A DNA stretch of 64,000 nt from Occallatibacter riparius (GCF_025264625.1 NZ_CP093313.1:1240001-1304000), one strand, 5' to 3'; shown: positions 1 to 9,147, counted from the first letter of the stretch. Translations and numbers: made by a program. The notes: generated from the letters alone by a model not told the origin.

Positions 1-1548
1 GATGTCGATGTCAGCGGCATGCGCAAGCCTTGCGTTTTCAGCCGATAGGTCAAGACGGTCTGGGCTCGAGTTCAGCTCGAAAAAGCAGTTCAGGCTTTTC
101 GCATGCCGGATGATGCGTTCGAAGTCCAGCTCATATCCGGGGCGCTTCAGCAACAGGCGTCCCGTAGCGTGCCCAAGGATCGTGAAGTAGCGATTGTCCA
201 TTGCGCGCAGGATGCGTTGCGTCTGCTGTTCGCGATTCATTGCAAAGCGCGAGTGGATCGAGCAGACGGTGTAGTCGAGCTCGCGCAAAACATCATCGGG
301 TAAATCGAGAGTGCCATCAGCGAGGATGTCCACTTCCGCGGACTTGAGGACGCGGAAGCCTGAGAGGCGCAGGTTGAGTTTGTCAATCTTTCGGATCTGT
401 ACGCGGAGGTTCTCGACGGACTGCCCGTTGGCAATCTTCAGGCTGGGTGAGTGGTCTGTGATTCCGATGTATTCATAGCCGAGCTCCCGGGCAGTGCGTG
501 CCATCTCCTCGACTGAATCGGCCCCGTCGCTGGCTATGGTGTGCGTGTGCAGGTCCCCGCGAATATCCTGCTCTGCGATGAGTTGCGGCAACGTTCCTCG
601 GCGCGATCGGGCAACCTCATCCAAGCCTTCGCGTAGTTCGGGAGGAATGAACTGCATCTCGAAATGCTTGTAGAAGTCCTCTTCGCGACGGAAGGATTTC
701 GCCGCACCGTCCCAAATGCTGCCGGTGACGCGGCTCAGCTTGCGCAGATGGGCATCCGAGCCGGTGGCGCGGATGAGCGCATATCCCCAATCCTTCTTCG
801 TTGCGCGTTCGAGGCACAGCAGCGGGCCTGATGGAAGGCTGTAGGTGGCCGTCGTTGCCGTCGAGTCGATCAGGCGCAGGCGGCCACCGTAGGTCTTCAT
901 GGTTTCGACGACAGCGCTGAAATTCCTTGTCTGGACGAGGAAGTCGAGACGAGTGATGATCTCGACCCGCCGGCGGTAATCGCCGACGGGCTCGGCATGG
1001 TCAGCGCCCGTACGGTTGAGCAGGAATGTCCCGATCGTATCGCACAGTTGATGTGCGTGATATAGCAGGATGGACTCGATCTCCGTCAGTCCATGGCGCA
1101 CGTGCTGAGCCATGCGCGGGCCAAAAGTGTGCTCGATCTTGCCTGACTCGAGGGCGGAGCGTAAATGGTCGATTCTCGAGATCCCAAGCTTTTTGTAGAC
1201 GCGAAGCACTCGCACCGGATCGAGCCGCGGATGGGCGCTCAGCTCCACCAACTCCGGGGTTGCGGTGGACCGAAGCTTCTCCAGGCTCGTGAGGGTACCG
1301 GTCTCGACGATCTCGCGAATAGCTTTGCTGATGGCTTCGCCAATGCCGGCGTAAACACGCAGGTCGTCATTATTCCGGACTAGTTCGTCCACGCTTTCGC
1401 CTAAGCCTCGGACCAGGGCGGCTGCCCGGCGGTAAGCCCGGATTTTGTAAGGATTTGCCTTTTCGATGGTGAGCATCTGCGCGACCGAGGACAGGCGGTC
1501 TGCGATTTCCGCATTACTGAGCGTTCCGGATTCCGCGGTTTGGCTCAC
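1..1548 (-). CDS. PolX-like protein with PHP domain, C-terminus cut by the window edge
   Basis: The minus frame is open from a GTG at 1548 to the left edge. The layout is bacterial PolX: an N-terminal 8-kDa/HhH part, a polymerase X palm, then a PHP phosphoesterase domain. The PHP metal motifs are intact (DLHTHTIASDG, ITDHSPS, an E in SAEVDI, CSIHSRF, LGHATGR, ELNSSP), so phosphoesterase or 3'-5' exonuclease activity is plausible. The palm is not normal: the expected GSxRR...GDxD motif reads GDYRRR...TRLDF, so the first catalytic aspartate is replaced. The helix-hairpin-helix glycines are also lost (HPRLDPVRV where PGLGPKRV is usual). I infer a diverged paralogue that may not polymerise DNA. 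The GTG start is chosen because the only nearby ATG (1553-1555 region) is out of frame. It lies beside mobile-type genes rather than housekeeping genes. Confidence 0.85.
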   Translation of the reverse strand, partial: MSQTAESGTLSNAEIADRLSSVAQMLTIEKANPYKIRAYRRAAALVRGLGESVDELVRNNDDLRVYAGIGEAISKAIREIVETGTLTSLEKLRSTATPELVELSAHPRLDPVRVLRVYKKLGISRIDHLRSALESGKIEHTFGPRMAQHVRHGLTEIESILLYHAHQLCDTIGTFLLNRTGADHAEPVGDYRRRVEIITRLDFLVQTRNFSAVVETMKTYGGRLRLIDSTATTATYSLPSGPLLCLERATKKDWGYALIRATGSDAHLRKLSRVTGSIWDGAAKSFRREEDFYKHFEMQFIPPELREGLDEVARSRRGTLPQLIAEQDIRGDLHTHTIASDGADSVEEMARTARELGYEYIGITDHSPSLKIANGQSVENLRVQIRKIDKLNLRLSGFRVLKSAEVDILADGTLDLPDDVLRELDYTVCSIHSRFAMNREQQTQRILRAMDNRYFTILGHATGRLLLKRPGYELDFERIIRHAKSLNCFFELNSSPDRLDLSAENARLAHAADIDI

Positions 1549-1766
1549 GCTTCATTGGATGCGGCTAGGAGTCGAACCTCGCCTGGCCGCCCTGTGGCTA
1601 AGCCAGTCTCAGGTACGAAGGAGTATCCGTTGCCGAGACTTAGTTAAAGTGATCAAAGGTGCCTATGGCGGGCATGAACCAGTTTCGGCGGGATCTGTGA
1701 ACAACAACCAGTATTGCAGCGCCGTGCATCTCTCCGGCGTGGACGCCATAATCAAGGTTATGGTCT

Positions 1767-2099
1767 CTATACCTCCAGTCGGGCAATGAGCCCGCGTCGG
1801 CGGTGGTAATCCGGGTTGCGTGCCGATCGATCAGCTTCTTGCTTAACCTCCTCAGGGATCGGGTTCCCTTCGCCCACTTTCAGCATGAAGTTCAGAAGGA
1901 TCGTCCGCATGGCCAGGACCTCGGCCAGGATCGCCCGCTCCGCTGCCAGCGTCCCCATCTCGACCGACGAGCCCAGCAGCACATCGCGCACCCATTCGGA
2001 CAGGGTCAACCCGGCTCGCTCCGCCCGCGACTCCAGCACCCGCAGCTCCGCCTCCGAGACTTTGGTCCCGACAGACTTCGACCGCAGCTCGCGCTTCAT
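1767..2099 (-). CDS. Ribbon-helix-helix protein, MobC-like
   Basis: This 110-residue protein opens with a basic segment and a ribbon-helix-helix signature at about residues 12-42 (KVSEAELRVLESRAERAG followed by LTLSEWVRDVLLG). The rest is a helical tail ending in a basic stretch (RNPDYHRRRGL). Proteins of this size and layout are often annotated as MobC-like relaxosome accessory factors or RHH regulators of plasmids and integrated elements. No relaxase is visible nearby, so a mobilisation role is inference and a local transcription factor is equally possible. A tandem 20-bp repeat lies about 160 bp upstream of the start, which would suit binding by an RHH protein. Confidence 0.6.
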   Translation of the reverse strand: MKRELRSKSVGTKVSEAELRVLESRAERAGLTLSEWVRDVLLGSSVEMGTLAAERAILAEVLAMRTILLNFMLKVGEGNPIPEEVKQEADRSARNPDYHRRRGLIARLEV

Positions 2100-2430
2100 C
2101 GCGCACCGCCGACTTTGGATTGTGAGAGGGACGCGCGGCGCAGGGAGCCGCGCAGTGCTTCGAAGAATGGGGCCTGGCTCATCCGACCTCCGGACAGCTT
2201 GCCCGCACTCAAGGCCCGCTTGCTAGCCAGAGGCGTTTGTACCTTCTGATGCGAGCTTTCGAACCAGAGTTACTCCACAGCAACCGAAGTTACTCTGCAG
2301 CTCCCATCTGGGGGAGACGTGTCCCTATCCTCCCGACGCCGTAGGCGGCGATGTTCTGCAGCGGGCAGGATCGCTGCCAACGATAGGCCGCAGACGCGCT
2401 ACAGGGGAGCTAGAGCGGCGGCTAAGGGGC
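2100..2430. other. Intergenic region with tandem repeat
   Basis: This gap lies upstream of the RHH gene and downstream of the RHS operon; both are on the minus strand. The only clear structure is the two-unit 20-bp tandem repeat at 2261-2300. I see no convincing gene and no strong terminator hairpin for the RHS operon here. Confidence 0.5.
2261..2300. repeat. Two tandem 20-bp direct repeats
   Basis: Units 2261-2280 and 2281-2300 match at 15 of 20 positions and share the core AAGTTACTC or GAGTTACTC preceded by AACC. Two adjoining copies about two helical turns apart are typical of sites for dimeric RHH regulators or iterons. The nearest candidate binder is the RHH protein encoded at 1767-2099. 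That link is inference. Confidence 0.55.
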
Positions 2431-2997
2431 CTACTGCTTGGTAGCGACGAGCACATGGCCCGGTTCGTGCAATACCGTGTTCGTGGCCACTCTATCCTGG
2501 ATACTGCACGTCGAGAACCCCAGTGGTGAGGACCCGCTGGAACTTGTAGCCGATTCAGTTCCGAGATCAGCGTAGCTACAGGAGTCCATTCCGTGCGGTC
2601 TCATGTGTACGCGCAACACCTGCTTCTTCCTTTGGTTTTTCACCACTCGCAGTGGAACATTTGCCGCACACAGAGGATCGGCCTTGACAACTAGCCGATA
2701 TCGTCCAGGCGGGACGCCTTGCAGAGAGAACCTGCCGTTTGCATCGCTTTCCGTGGCGGCAACTAGGTTATGATCGGTCTCCGTAAAAACGCCAACGCAC
2801 ACTTTCTGGACTGCACCTTGCTCTGGATCGGTTATTGTCCCCTTTACGTCTTGAACAACCAGAGGGCCGTAGTCGATCTGATTGTGATTTTCGTATTCAA
2901 CCACGCACGGCGAAGCCCCCCCTTTTTTCTGTGCGAACGAGGGTACTACCAAGAACGCCCCTGCAATGGCCAATAGAGCTAGTTTTCGAGTGCTCAT
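2431..2997 (-). CDS. Secreted carboxypeptidase-regulatory-like (CnaB-type) protein, partner of the RHS protein
   Basis: The 188-residue product has a clear signal peptide (LALLAIAGAFLVVPSFA). A carboxypeptidase regulatory-like beta-sandwich follows at roughly residues 50-135, with the motifs GTITDPEQGAV, DANGRFSLQGVPPGRYRL and a basic QRKKQVLRVHM end. Several cysteines suit a disulphide-bonded exported protein. Its ATG (2995-2997) overlaps the stop of the RHS gene in an ATGA arrangement, so translation is probably coupled. In RHS loci this position is usually held by an immunity gene. An exported immunity or chaperone protein would fit a toxin acting outside the cytoplasm, but that is inference. 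The C-terminus contains HEPGH, which is unlikely to be a working zinc site because of the proline. Confidence 0.75.
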   Translation of the reverse strand: MSTRKLALLAIAGAFLVVPSFAQKKGGASPCVVEYENHNQIDYGPLVVQDVKGTITDPEQGAVQKVCVGVFTETDHNLVAATESDANGRFSLQGVPPGRYRLVVKADPLCAANVPLRVVKNQRKKQVLRVHMRPHGMDSCSYADLGTESATSSSGSSPLGFSTCSIQDRVATNTVLHEPGHVLVATKQ

Positions 2998-5438
2998 TTG
3001 TGATCCGCCTGTAATTCGCCGTTAATGATCTTTTCGGCCTGCTGCGCATATTTCTCTGTTGGAATCAGCGCTTGACTTGCTGCCGTTATCTTTTGCATCA
3101 CATCGGGCGGATAGGGGTAGTGTTGACCTTGCATTGCGGCGTCGCGGTCGTTTAAAAGCTGCTGGATTTTGACAGCCTGGGCTGGATTGTAAATCGCGAA
3201 CTCTCCGTGCTCTCCTTCATGCCCGAACACCTCCGCTAGTTTTTTGATCGGTGAATCGAGAACCCCTTGAAACTTGTTAAAGCCCGGTACAAGATCAGCC
3301 CCAGTCACACTGGAGATACCCTTGATTTGCTTGAAGTCAAGTTGGAGCGTCGCGTTGGTGAAGTCTTTTCCGTCCGTTGTAAATTGTGTGATTGTGAATA
3401 GACCTGCTGTACCTGCGCCCAGACTGGAATTTTCGATCGTGAACGTCCGCGAATTCTCCTGCAAGTCGCTAAGAACTTGGTGCAACTCGGGATGTGTATA
3501 ACTGCCATCCTTGTTTGTCTGGTTTGCGAGGTCCTGAACTTTTTGCCAATCGTTCCCACAATGCTTTGCGTCCTGTTTACAAGCAGCGTCATCAATGATC
3601 ATCCCGGTCGGGTCGATGAGCCTCAGCGGATTGTTCGCGACATAAGCATACAGATTCAGTTGTTGCGGATTCGCAACGCGCGCCGGTGTGACAGTAATTG
3701 GATCGGGGCTGAGGAAGCGTCCCATCGTAGAGGCATAGTACCTGGCGCCGAAGTAGTCGTTACCGGATTCGGAGTCGCGTTCTTTGCCGGTGAAGTGATG
3801 CTCGGTGGCATCGGCAACATCCGTCGTGGAGACAGGTACCACGGACAGGCCATCGCCATAAGGTAAGCCGGTGAAGTTGAGAACGGGATTGCCAGCGTAA
3901 TCGGTCTGCTGGCGACGCGTCCCCAGCCAATCAGAGAGGTGGAAATAGACCTTGCCTTCGGTTGCGCCGCTCAGATCCGCATCGTAGGTGGCGATTTGCT
4001 GGGCCGCTGCATATACATTGGTTTGGGCAACTCGCCAGGTGGGAGTCTGCGTGCCGGAGGTGTTGGTCAACTCCGTCAACTGCTCGCCGCCAATACCCAG
4101 AACGTAAACCTTTGTTGGGCTGAAGCCGTTCGACGTGGTGTCGCAACTGAAAGTTGAGATGGTCCCCTTGGCGACGCGCCGCCCCTCGGCGTCATAGAGG
4201 TACTGGGTCATGGAGGAGACCCCAACAATCGATTCCCGGACGGCACAGATGCGGCCTTCTCCGTCGTACAGGTAGGAATTGCCGTTGGTGCTGTCCGCGA
4301 TAACGTCTCCGGCAGCATCGTATTGGTGCAGGCCGTCCGACATCTGATTGTTGCCATTGTAGCTAGCGCCGAAGCTCGGACCCGAGGAGACCGGACACGA
4401 ATTGGCTCCGCCGTTCGAGCTGGAATAGGCGCTGCCGGAACTGGTCTGCCAGAGACGGTTGCCGAAATTGTCATACTGCCAGCAGAGGTTGGGATTCGGA
4501 TTGTCCGCCTGGGAGCCGGCGGCGGTCGCAAGCCGGTTGAGAGTGTCGTAGGCGAAGCTCCAGGTCCCGTTCACCGAATCTGTATACGCAACCACATTCC
4601 CAACGGGATCATAGCCCGACAATCCCCCCGTACGTATGATAGAGAAGTTGTAAAGGCTCGCGCTGGACGTGGCCTCCGGTTGCGCGGAGACGTCGATGGA
4701 CAGGGCTGCAGCGTCGTATTGCTGAGGAGAACTGGTGTCTTTTACCTGGACAGTGAAAGTTGAGCCCGAACCAGACGAAGTTGGCGTGCCCGAGATGACG
4801 CCCGACGAACTGAGCGAGAGGCCTTGAGGCAATGAACCCGAGACCAAAAGCCAGGAGTAGGAGTTCGAGCCGCCGGTGGCGTGCAGAGTCGCGCTGTAGG
4901 AATGGCTCAGGGCGCCGTCTTGCAGGGAACCGGTGACGATTTGAACTGGATTCGCGCCATATCCAGCCTGACAGGCGCCTGAGTAAGTGCCCTGCATCAC
5001 CACAAACGGAAGACCATTGCTGGCCCCTCCGTTGGCGATGACCTCAACAAGCCCCGTGAGGGCATTGGCAGGCACGGAGGTGATGATTGCAGTTTCACTC
5101 CACAACGAGATCGGTGCCTGCACGGCAAGGGAATTCGGATCTCGAGTTCCGTTCTTGTATGGAACAAACCATACCGAGCCGCCTTGACCAAAATCAGACC
5201 CGGAAAGGATCAATGGGGTTCCCACAGCCCCGTACGCCACCTGACCGGAAGAGTACACGCCCCCGGCCACGTGAATTGACAGACCTGCCATGGCCGGATG
5301 CCCCGCATCGATGTTGCTCAGCACAGGCGATTGAGTCTGTGCAATCCCCGACACCGTTGCAGTTGACAGGAGCAATCCGAACAACGCCTTGATCGCTCTC
5401 ATCGCGGGATGGCTCACTCCTCGTGATCGGTCGATCAT
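2994..5438 (-). CDS. RHS-core protein with signal peptide, Ig-like domain and HExxH C-terminal tip
   Basis: The 814-residue product begins at an ATG that overlaps the upstream stop (ATGA) and has AGGAG seven bases upstream; this fixes the start at 5438 (alternative ATG at 5402). An export signal follows (IKALFGLLLSTATVSGIAQT), then an IPT/Ig-like part and a putative-Ig domain (GSLPQGLSLSSSGVISGTPT). Next come YD repeats (YDPVGNVVAYTDS, YDTLNRLATA) and the RHS core (GKERDSESGNDYFGARYY, then GRFLSPDP). The roughly 190 residues after the core are the variable tip. The tip carries HEGEH at residues 740-744, a possible zinc-metalloprotease HExxH motif. The family exports or displays polymorphic toxins; the protease activity is inferred from the motif alone. 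Confidence 0.85.
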   Translation of the reverse strand: MIDRSRGVSHPAMRAIKALFGLLLSTATVSGIAQTQSPVLSNIDAGHPAMAGLSIHVAGGVYSSGQVAYGAVGTPLILSGSDFGQGGSVWFVPYKNGTRDPNSLAVQAPISLWSETAIITSVPANALTGLVEVIANGGASNGLPFVVMQGTYSGACQAGYGANPVQIVTGSLQDGALSHSYSATLHATGGSNSYSWLLVSGSLPQGLSLSSSGVISGTPTSSGSGSTFTVQVKDTSSPQQYDAAALSIDVSAQPEATSSASLYNFSIIRTGGLSGYDPVGNVVAYTDSVNGTWSFAYDTLNRLATAAGSQADNPNPNLCWQYDNFGNRLWQTSSGSAYSSSNGGANSCPVSSGPSFGASYNGNNQMSDGLHQYDAAGDVIADSTNGNSYLYDGEGRICAVRESIVGVSSMTQYLYDAEGRRVAKGTISTFSCDTTSNGFSPTKVYVLGIGGEQLTELTNTSGTQTPTWRVAQTNVYAAAQQIATYDADLSGATEGKVYFHLSDWLGTRRQQTDYAGNPVLNFTGLPYGDGLSVVPVSTTDVADATEHHFTGKERDSESGNDYFGARYYASTMGRFLSPDPITVTPARVANPQQLNLYAYVANNPLRLIDPTGMIIDDAACKQDAKHCGNDWQKVQDLANQTNKDGSYTHPELHQVLSDLQENSRTFTIENSSLGAGTAGLFTITQFTTDGKDFTNATLQLDFKQIKGISSVTGADLVPGFNKFQGVLDSPIKKLAEVFGHEGEHGEFAIYNPAQAVKIQQLLNDRDAAMQGQHYPYPPDVMQKITAASQALIPTEKYAQQAEKIINGELQADHK

Positions 5439-8400
5439 TGCTGCGCTCCTGTCTGGCCAGTCACCCGAAGCCGATTGTCGTAGCTTCTGCCCGCCGCTAT
5501 GTGAGGGCCGATCAGCCAATTTGAAAGCGCATCGAATGGCGTATACCCCTGCGCGGTGAATAGACTTGCAGGATGTGTTCCGTCGTTCCATGAGCTGGCT
5601 ACCGTACTCAACCGGCCAGCTAAATCGAAGGTCTGCGAGAATGTCATCGCTGCCTGCGGATAATTCCCAACGGAGCCGGTTGTAGTGCCGCTACTGAAAG
5701 CCAACAGATTCCCTGCTTCATCAAAGCAGTACTGCAGGCCGTTGTTGCCGGATAGAGCGGTGCAGTTCACTGCAGGAGTGGAAGGAACCGCTGCGCTCGT
5801 GCAATAGCCAGCCACGCACTGCTGCTCGCTTACGATTCGGCCCATCACGTCATAGGCGCCGATTTTGCGAAGAGACTGATACCCAGCGGGGGGAGAGGGC
5901 GGACAAGCACCGGTCTGGGTCCACTCGGCTGCTAGGCGTCCCGTTCCATTTGGGCGGTTGTCATACTGATAGCAACTCGACAACGCGCCCGCCGGGGCGC
6001 TTGAGTAGGTCTTCGATAGGAGCCTGTTGAGCGAATCGTAAGCAAATGAGGTTACGACGCCGCGTGCGTCCGTTCTCGCTACCAGATTTCCGTCTGCGTC
6101 ATATCCGCCACCGCACGCCCCGGAGCTCCAAACTCCATAACAAACCGTCCCCGTCTCCGGGTTGTAGGCTGTGAGGAGTCTCGACAGGCTGTCGTATGTG
6201 AACTTCCTTGGGCGCCAAGTTGCCGGCGCAGCTGCGCAGGAGGTAAAAGTGCCTCCACTCCCTCCATCCTGTGCAGCACAGGTCAAGTTGCCCAGCGGAT
6301 CGTACACGTAATAGGTCTTAGCGGCATTTGGCTCGACGACGAGCGTCACACGTCCAAGGCCATCGCCTGTGCGCACCCATGAATTGCGATTCTCGTCTGT
6401 AAATGTGACTGTCGCGCCGCTGTATGACCATTGTTCATAGCTCGAGCCGGGAACACACGGCCCTGAGCCGTTGCCGTTGTCCTGGTTGCACTTGTAGCGG
6501 ACCCTACCAAGACCGTCGTAAGCATACGTGATACAGCCACTTGTACTTGATCCCGTTGCATATGGATTACAGGTCGATTCGACTCGGCCCATCGAATCGT
6601 AGGTAGTATCCGACTCAGCACCACTCGCCGCCGTGACAGTTGTGGGCCTTGCCAGCCCATCGTACTGGACGTTCGCGTTGCGAGTCGCGCTTGGCGCGGC
6701 AGCAGTCGATGAGTACGCGAAAAACGGCGGAGGTTTGGCGTTGCACGTTGCTCCCCCTTCATCGCTATAGCAAAAGGTTGATCCGCCGCCGTCTGGATTA
6801 CTCACAGACAGCGGCCGTCCCATATAGTCGAATGAATATCCGGTCAGATTCTGACTCCAATCGGCATGGCTGGTCCGTCCGCCTGTGAAATAGTCATACT
6901 GATAGGTGTCATAGGCTCCGGTGGCATACGTCACCTTGTGCAAAAACGAGTTAGTTGGGCTGCTCGATGTGCCATACGTGAAGGTCGTTCCCTCGGATCC
7001 CGGCGCACCGGCTGAGAAGTTTCCCGTGTCCGTGTAGGAATAAGTCGTTGTATTGCCCTTCGGGTCTGTGCTGCCGACACGCTGGCCTGTCAGGTCGTAT
7101 GTATTGGTGCTTACAAGCCAAGACGTACAGCTCCCGCTCGAAATCACTGCGCAATGTGCTTCACTCGTCAGGTTACCCCGGCCGGATTGCCTACCTACCG
7201 CATAATTCGTGTCATCATGGTTGAGCGCTCCGGAGGTCAAGCATATTTGTGAATTTGAACAAAGGGCCGTTTCATCGTATCCATAACGGGCAATGGAGTA
7301 GGGTACGCCATTTCCGTCGGCGATCACCACCTGCGAGGGTTTATTAACGACGTGTGCTGCCGCGAGACTGGCAGCAGTCGCGCAGGAAGTCGGGGTTTGG
7401 GGACAATAGGCCTGAGAGTAGGCATAGGTTGTGAATGTCTTGCGCAGCCAAGGTATCGAACTTCCCGAATAGAAATCCGACTCATCCTTCTCGGTCACAT
7501 TTCCCCAGCTATCGTAGGAATACTGAACAGTCTGCTTCACTGCGGGGCTCACGTCCCAGTAGGTCGTGGTTACTTGATATGGCATCCCGTAACCTGGACT
7601 ATAGCTGTAATATGAGGTAGCAACCGAACGTAGGTGATTGCCCCCGTTCGAAATGTCGCGTTGGGTCTCCTGGTAGGTCCCAGCCAAATCATGATTGAAA
7701 ATGGTGCCGTATGCAAATGCCTGGTTGCTGGAAAAGGTCGTGGTGGTTCCATCTGGAGCGGTTTCTGTTGTAGTTATTCCACTACTGCTTAGATCCTGGT
7801 ATGAATACGTCCAGTGCCCAGTCGTTCCGCTCCCGTCGGATAGGAATATATCCGTCACCACAAGTGTCGAAAAGGCGGATATCGACGGGGTTTTGCGCCC
7901 GATGTTTCGTATGGCCCAACAGAACTCCACGTTGCCGCCAGTCGGAAATGTGATGCTCGTAATTGTGCCGTAAACAATTTGATTCGCACATTGAGCATTT
8001 GGCGTATACCCAAACTGATAAGAGGTTTTGTCAGGATACTGGATGCTCGTGATGCCCGTAACCGAGGAGTTCGCCGGGGTGTTATCCACCGCTATGGTCA
8101 TGCCTCCAGTTCCCGGAGCATAGGGCGCTGTGATCTCGCTCGTTAGCGGATGTGGCATGGCAAAGCTACCTAGCGTGATCTTTTGGGAAGTCGTTGTGTA
8201 GCTTAACAAGGCTCCGCCAGGGCCGTATTTCCCATCCACCCTCCTTCCTTCGCTATCTTGAAAGTGATTTACGTTTCCGTTTGAATCTTCCAGATAGCCG
8301 CTTTGGGAGATGGTCGTGCCGTCCGGCTCAATCGCCGAGGGCACGTTGTTTGTCAGGAACGTTTGCAACCCGGAGCTGTCGGTCGTCGCGCTCGACGTGG

Positions 8401-9007
8401 TGTTCGTATAGTTGCAATTCGGATTAGTTCCGCTGTAATTACTTAGGGTGTTATTCAACACTACTGAAACCACATTCAGGTCATGAGTGGCGCCATCCGT
8501 ACTGTTGTAGAGCGAAGGCCCTGTAATGTTGCATCCCTGGATGGTACCGACTTGGGTTGGTACCCCATTCACTACCCCGTAGATGGGCTGATCTGGAATG
8601 GATTGCCCATTTGTATAAATCACTGGTCCGTTCGAAGTCCAAGGGCCGTTGGGAGCAAACGACGGAGGAGTCTGGTCGGCGCCGACCCAACTGTATGCTG
8701 CGAGGTTTTCTTGTCCTTGCTGGCTGATTCCTTCGAACTGGAGCGTCACGGTTGATGAAGAGTTATATGAGAGGATATCGCCATAATGGGGTCCGCGCCC
8801 TCCCGACAAGGGCTTATTCAGGGGGATTTGTATCGTCAACGCGCCGGTCAGAGGGTCGACTTTCCAGATGGATGGCGCTTGCATCGGCCCCGGTGGCCCG
8901 CTGGGATTGTTTGCATCGGCAAGATTCCCCGGAGGTTGCTGGGCGGCGGTGCTCACCGTGGTCAAAGGTAATAGCATTCCGAGGGCGAAGATGAAAGCCG
9001 TTTTCAT
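5435..9007 (-). CDS. Secreted YD-repeat (RHS-type) protein lacking the core and tip
   Basis: The 1190-residue protein starts at the ATG at 9007, preceded by GGAGAG at six bases and followed by a signal peptide (FIFALGMLLPLTTVSTAAQ). The body is an RHS N-terminal part followed by many YD repeats, for example YDLTGQRVGSTDPKGNTTTY, YDSMGRVESTCNPYA and YDSLNRLLSKTY. It stops after SYDNRLRVTGQTGAQQ, before any GxGRFLSPDP-type core. The missing core and tip are in the next gene, which overlaps by ATGA and has its own signal peptide. This looks like an RHS protein divided into two coupled secreted polypeptides. It probably forms part of the hollow RHS shell. Confidence 0.85.
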   Translation of the reverse strand: MKTAFIFALGMLLPLTTVSTAAQQPPGNLADANNPSGPPGPMQAPSIWKVDPLTGALTIQIPLNKPLSGGRGPHYGDILSYNSSSTVTLQFEGISQQGQENLAAYSWVGADQTPPSFAPNGPWTSNGPVIYTNGQSIPDQPIYGVVNGVPTQVGTIQGCNITGPSLYNSTDGATHDLNVVSVVLNNTLSNYSGTNPNCNYTNTTSSATTDSSGLQTFLTNNVPSAIEPDGTTISQSGYLEDSNGNVNHFQDSEGRRVDGKYGPGGALLSYTTTSQKITLGSFAMPHPLTSEITAPYAPGTGGMTIAVDNTPANSSVTGITSIQYPDKTSYQFGYTPNAQCANQIVYGTITSITFPTGGNVEFCWAIRNIGRKTPSISAFSTLVVTDIFLSDGSGTTGHWTYSYQDLSSSGITTTETAPDGTTTTFSSNQAFAYGTIFNHDLAGTYQETQRDISNGGNHLRSVATSYYSYSPGYGMPYQVTTTYWDVSPAVKQTVQYSYDSWGNVTEKDESDFYSGSSIPWLRKTFTTYAYSQAYCPQTPTSCATAASLAAAHVVNKPSQVVIADGNGVPYSIARYGYDETALCSNSQICLTSGALNHDDTNYAVGRQSGRGNLTSEAHCAVISSGSCTSWLVSTNTYDLTGQRVGSTDPKGNTTTYSYTDTGNFSAGAPGSEGTTFTYGTSSSPTNSFLHKVTYATGAYDTYQYDYFTGGRTSHADWSQNLTGYSFDYMGRPLSVSNPDGGGSTFCYSDEGGATCNAKPPPFFAYSSTAAAPSATRNANVQYDGLARPTTVTAASGAESDTTYDSMGRVESTCNPYATGSSTSGCITYAYDGLGRVRYKCNQDNGNGSGPCVPGSSYEQWSYSGATVTFTDENRNSWVRTGDGLGRVTLVVEPNAAKTYYVYDPLGNLTCAAQDGGSGGTFTSCAAAPATWRPRKFTYDSLSRLLTAYNPETGTVCYGVWSSGACGGGYDADGNLVARTDARGVVTSFAYDSLNRLLSKTYSSAPAGALSSCYQYDNRPNGTGRLAAEWTQTGACPPSPPAGYQSLRKIGAYDVMGRIVSEQQCVAGYCTSAAVPSTPAVNCTALSGNNGLQYCFDEAGNLLAFSSGTTTGSVGNYPQAAMTFSQTFDLAGRLSTVASSWNDGTHPASLFTAQGYTPFDALSNWLIGPHIAAGRSYDNRLRVTGQTGAQQ

Positions 9008-9147
9008 TAGGAACTCTCCGTGCAGCAACTCGGCTGGGCTCTTTTGCCCCCAGACGTCTTTCTATTCAAGGATTCAGTCACGTATTGGCTGGAGCGTTCT
9101 GCATCCGACCAACACGAGGATGCCCTCTTCTTGCAGGTGCTAAACGG

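Noticed and set aside
1556..1632. A tRNA-like 3' end on the minus strand (GGTTCGACTCC...GCATCCA)
   Set aside because: The T stem has a mismatch, the acceptor strand has no complementary 5' partner within 76-95 bases, and no proper anticodon arm can be drawn. At most a degenerate tRNA remnant.
2431..2986. HEPGH at the C-terminus of the carboxypeptidase-regulatory-like protein read as a second metalloprotease
   Set aside because: Proline inside HExxH would break the helix, the motif is eight residues from the C-terminus, and the rest of the protein is a beta-sandwich.
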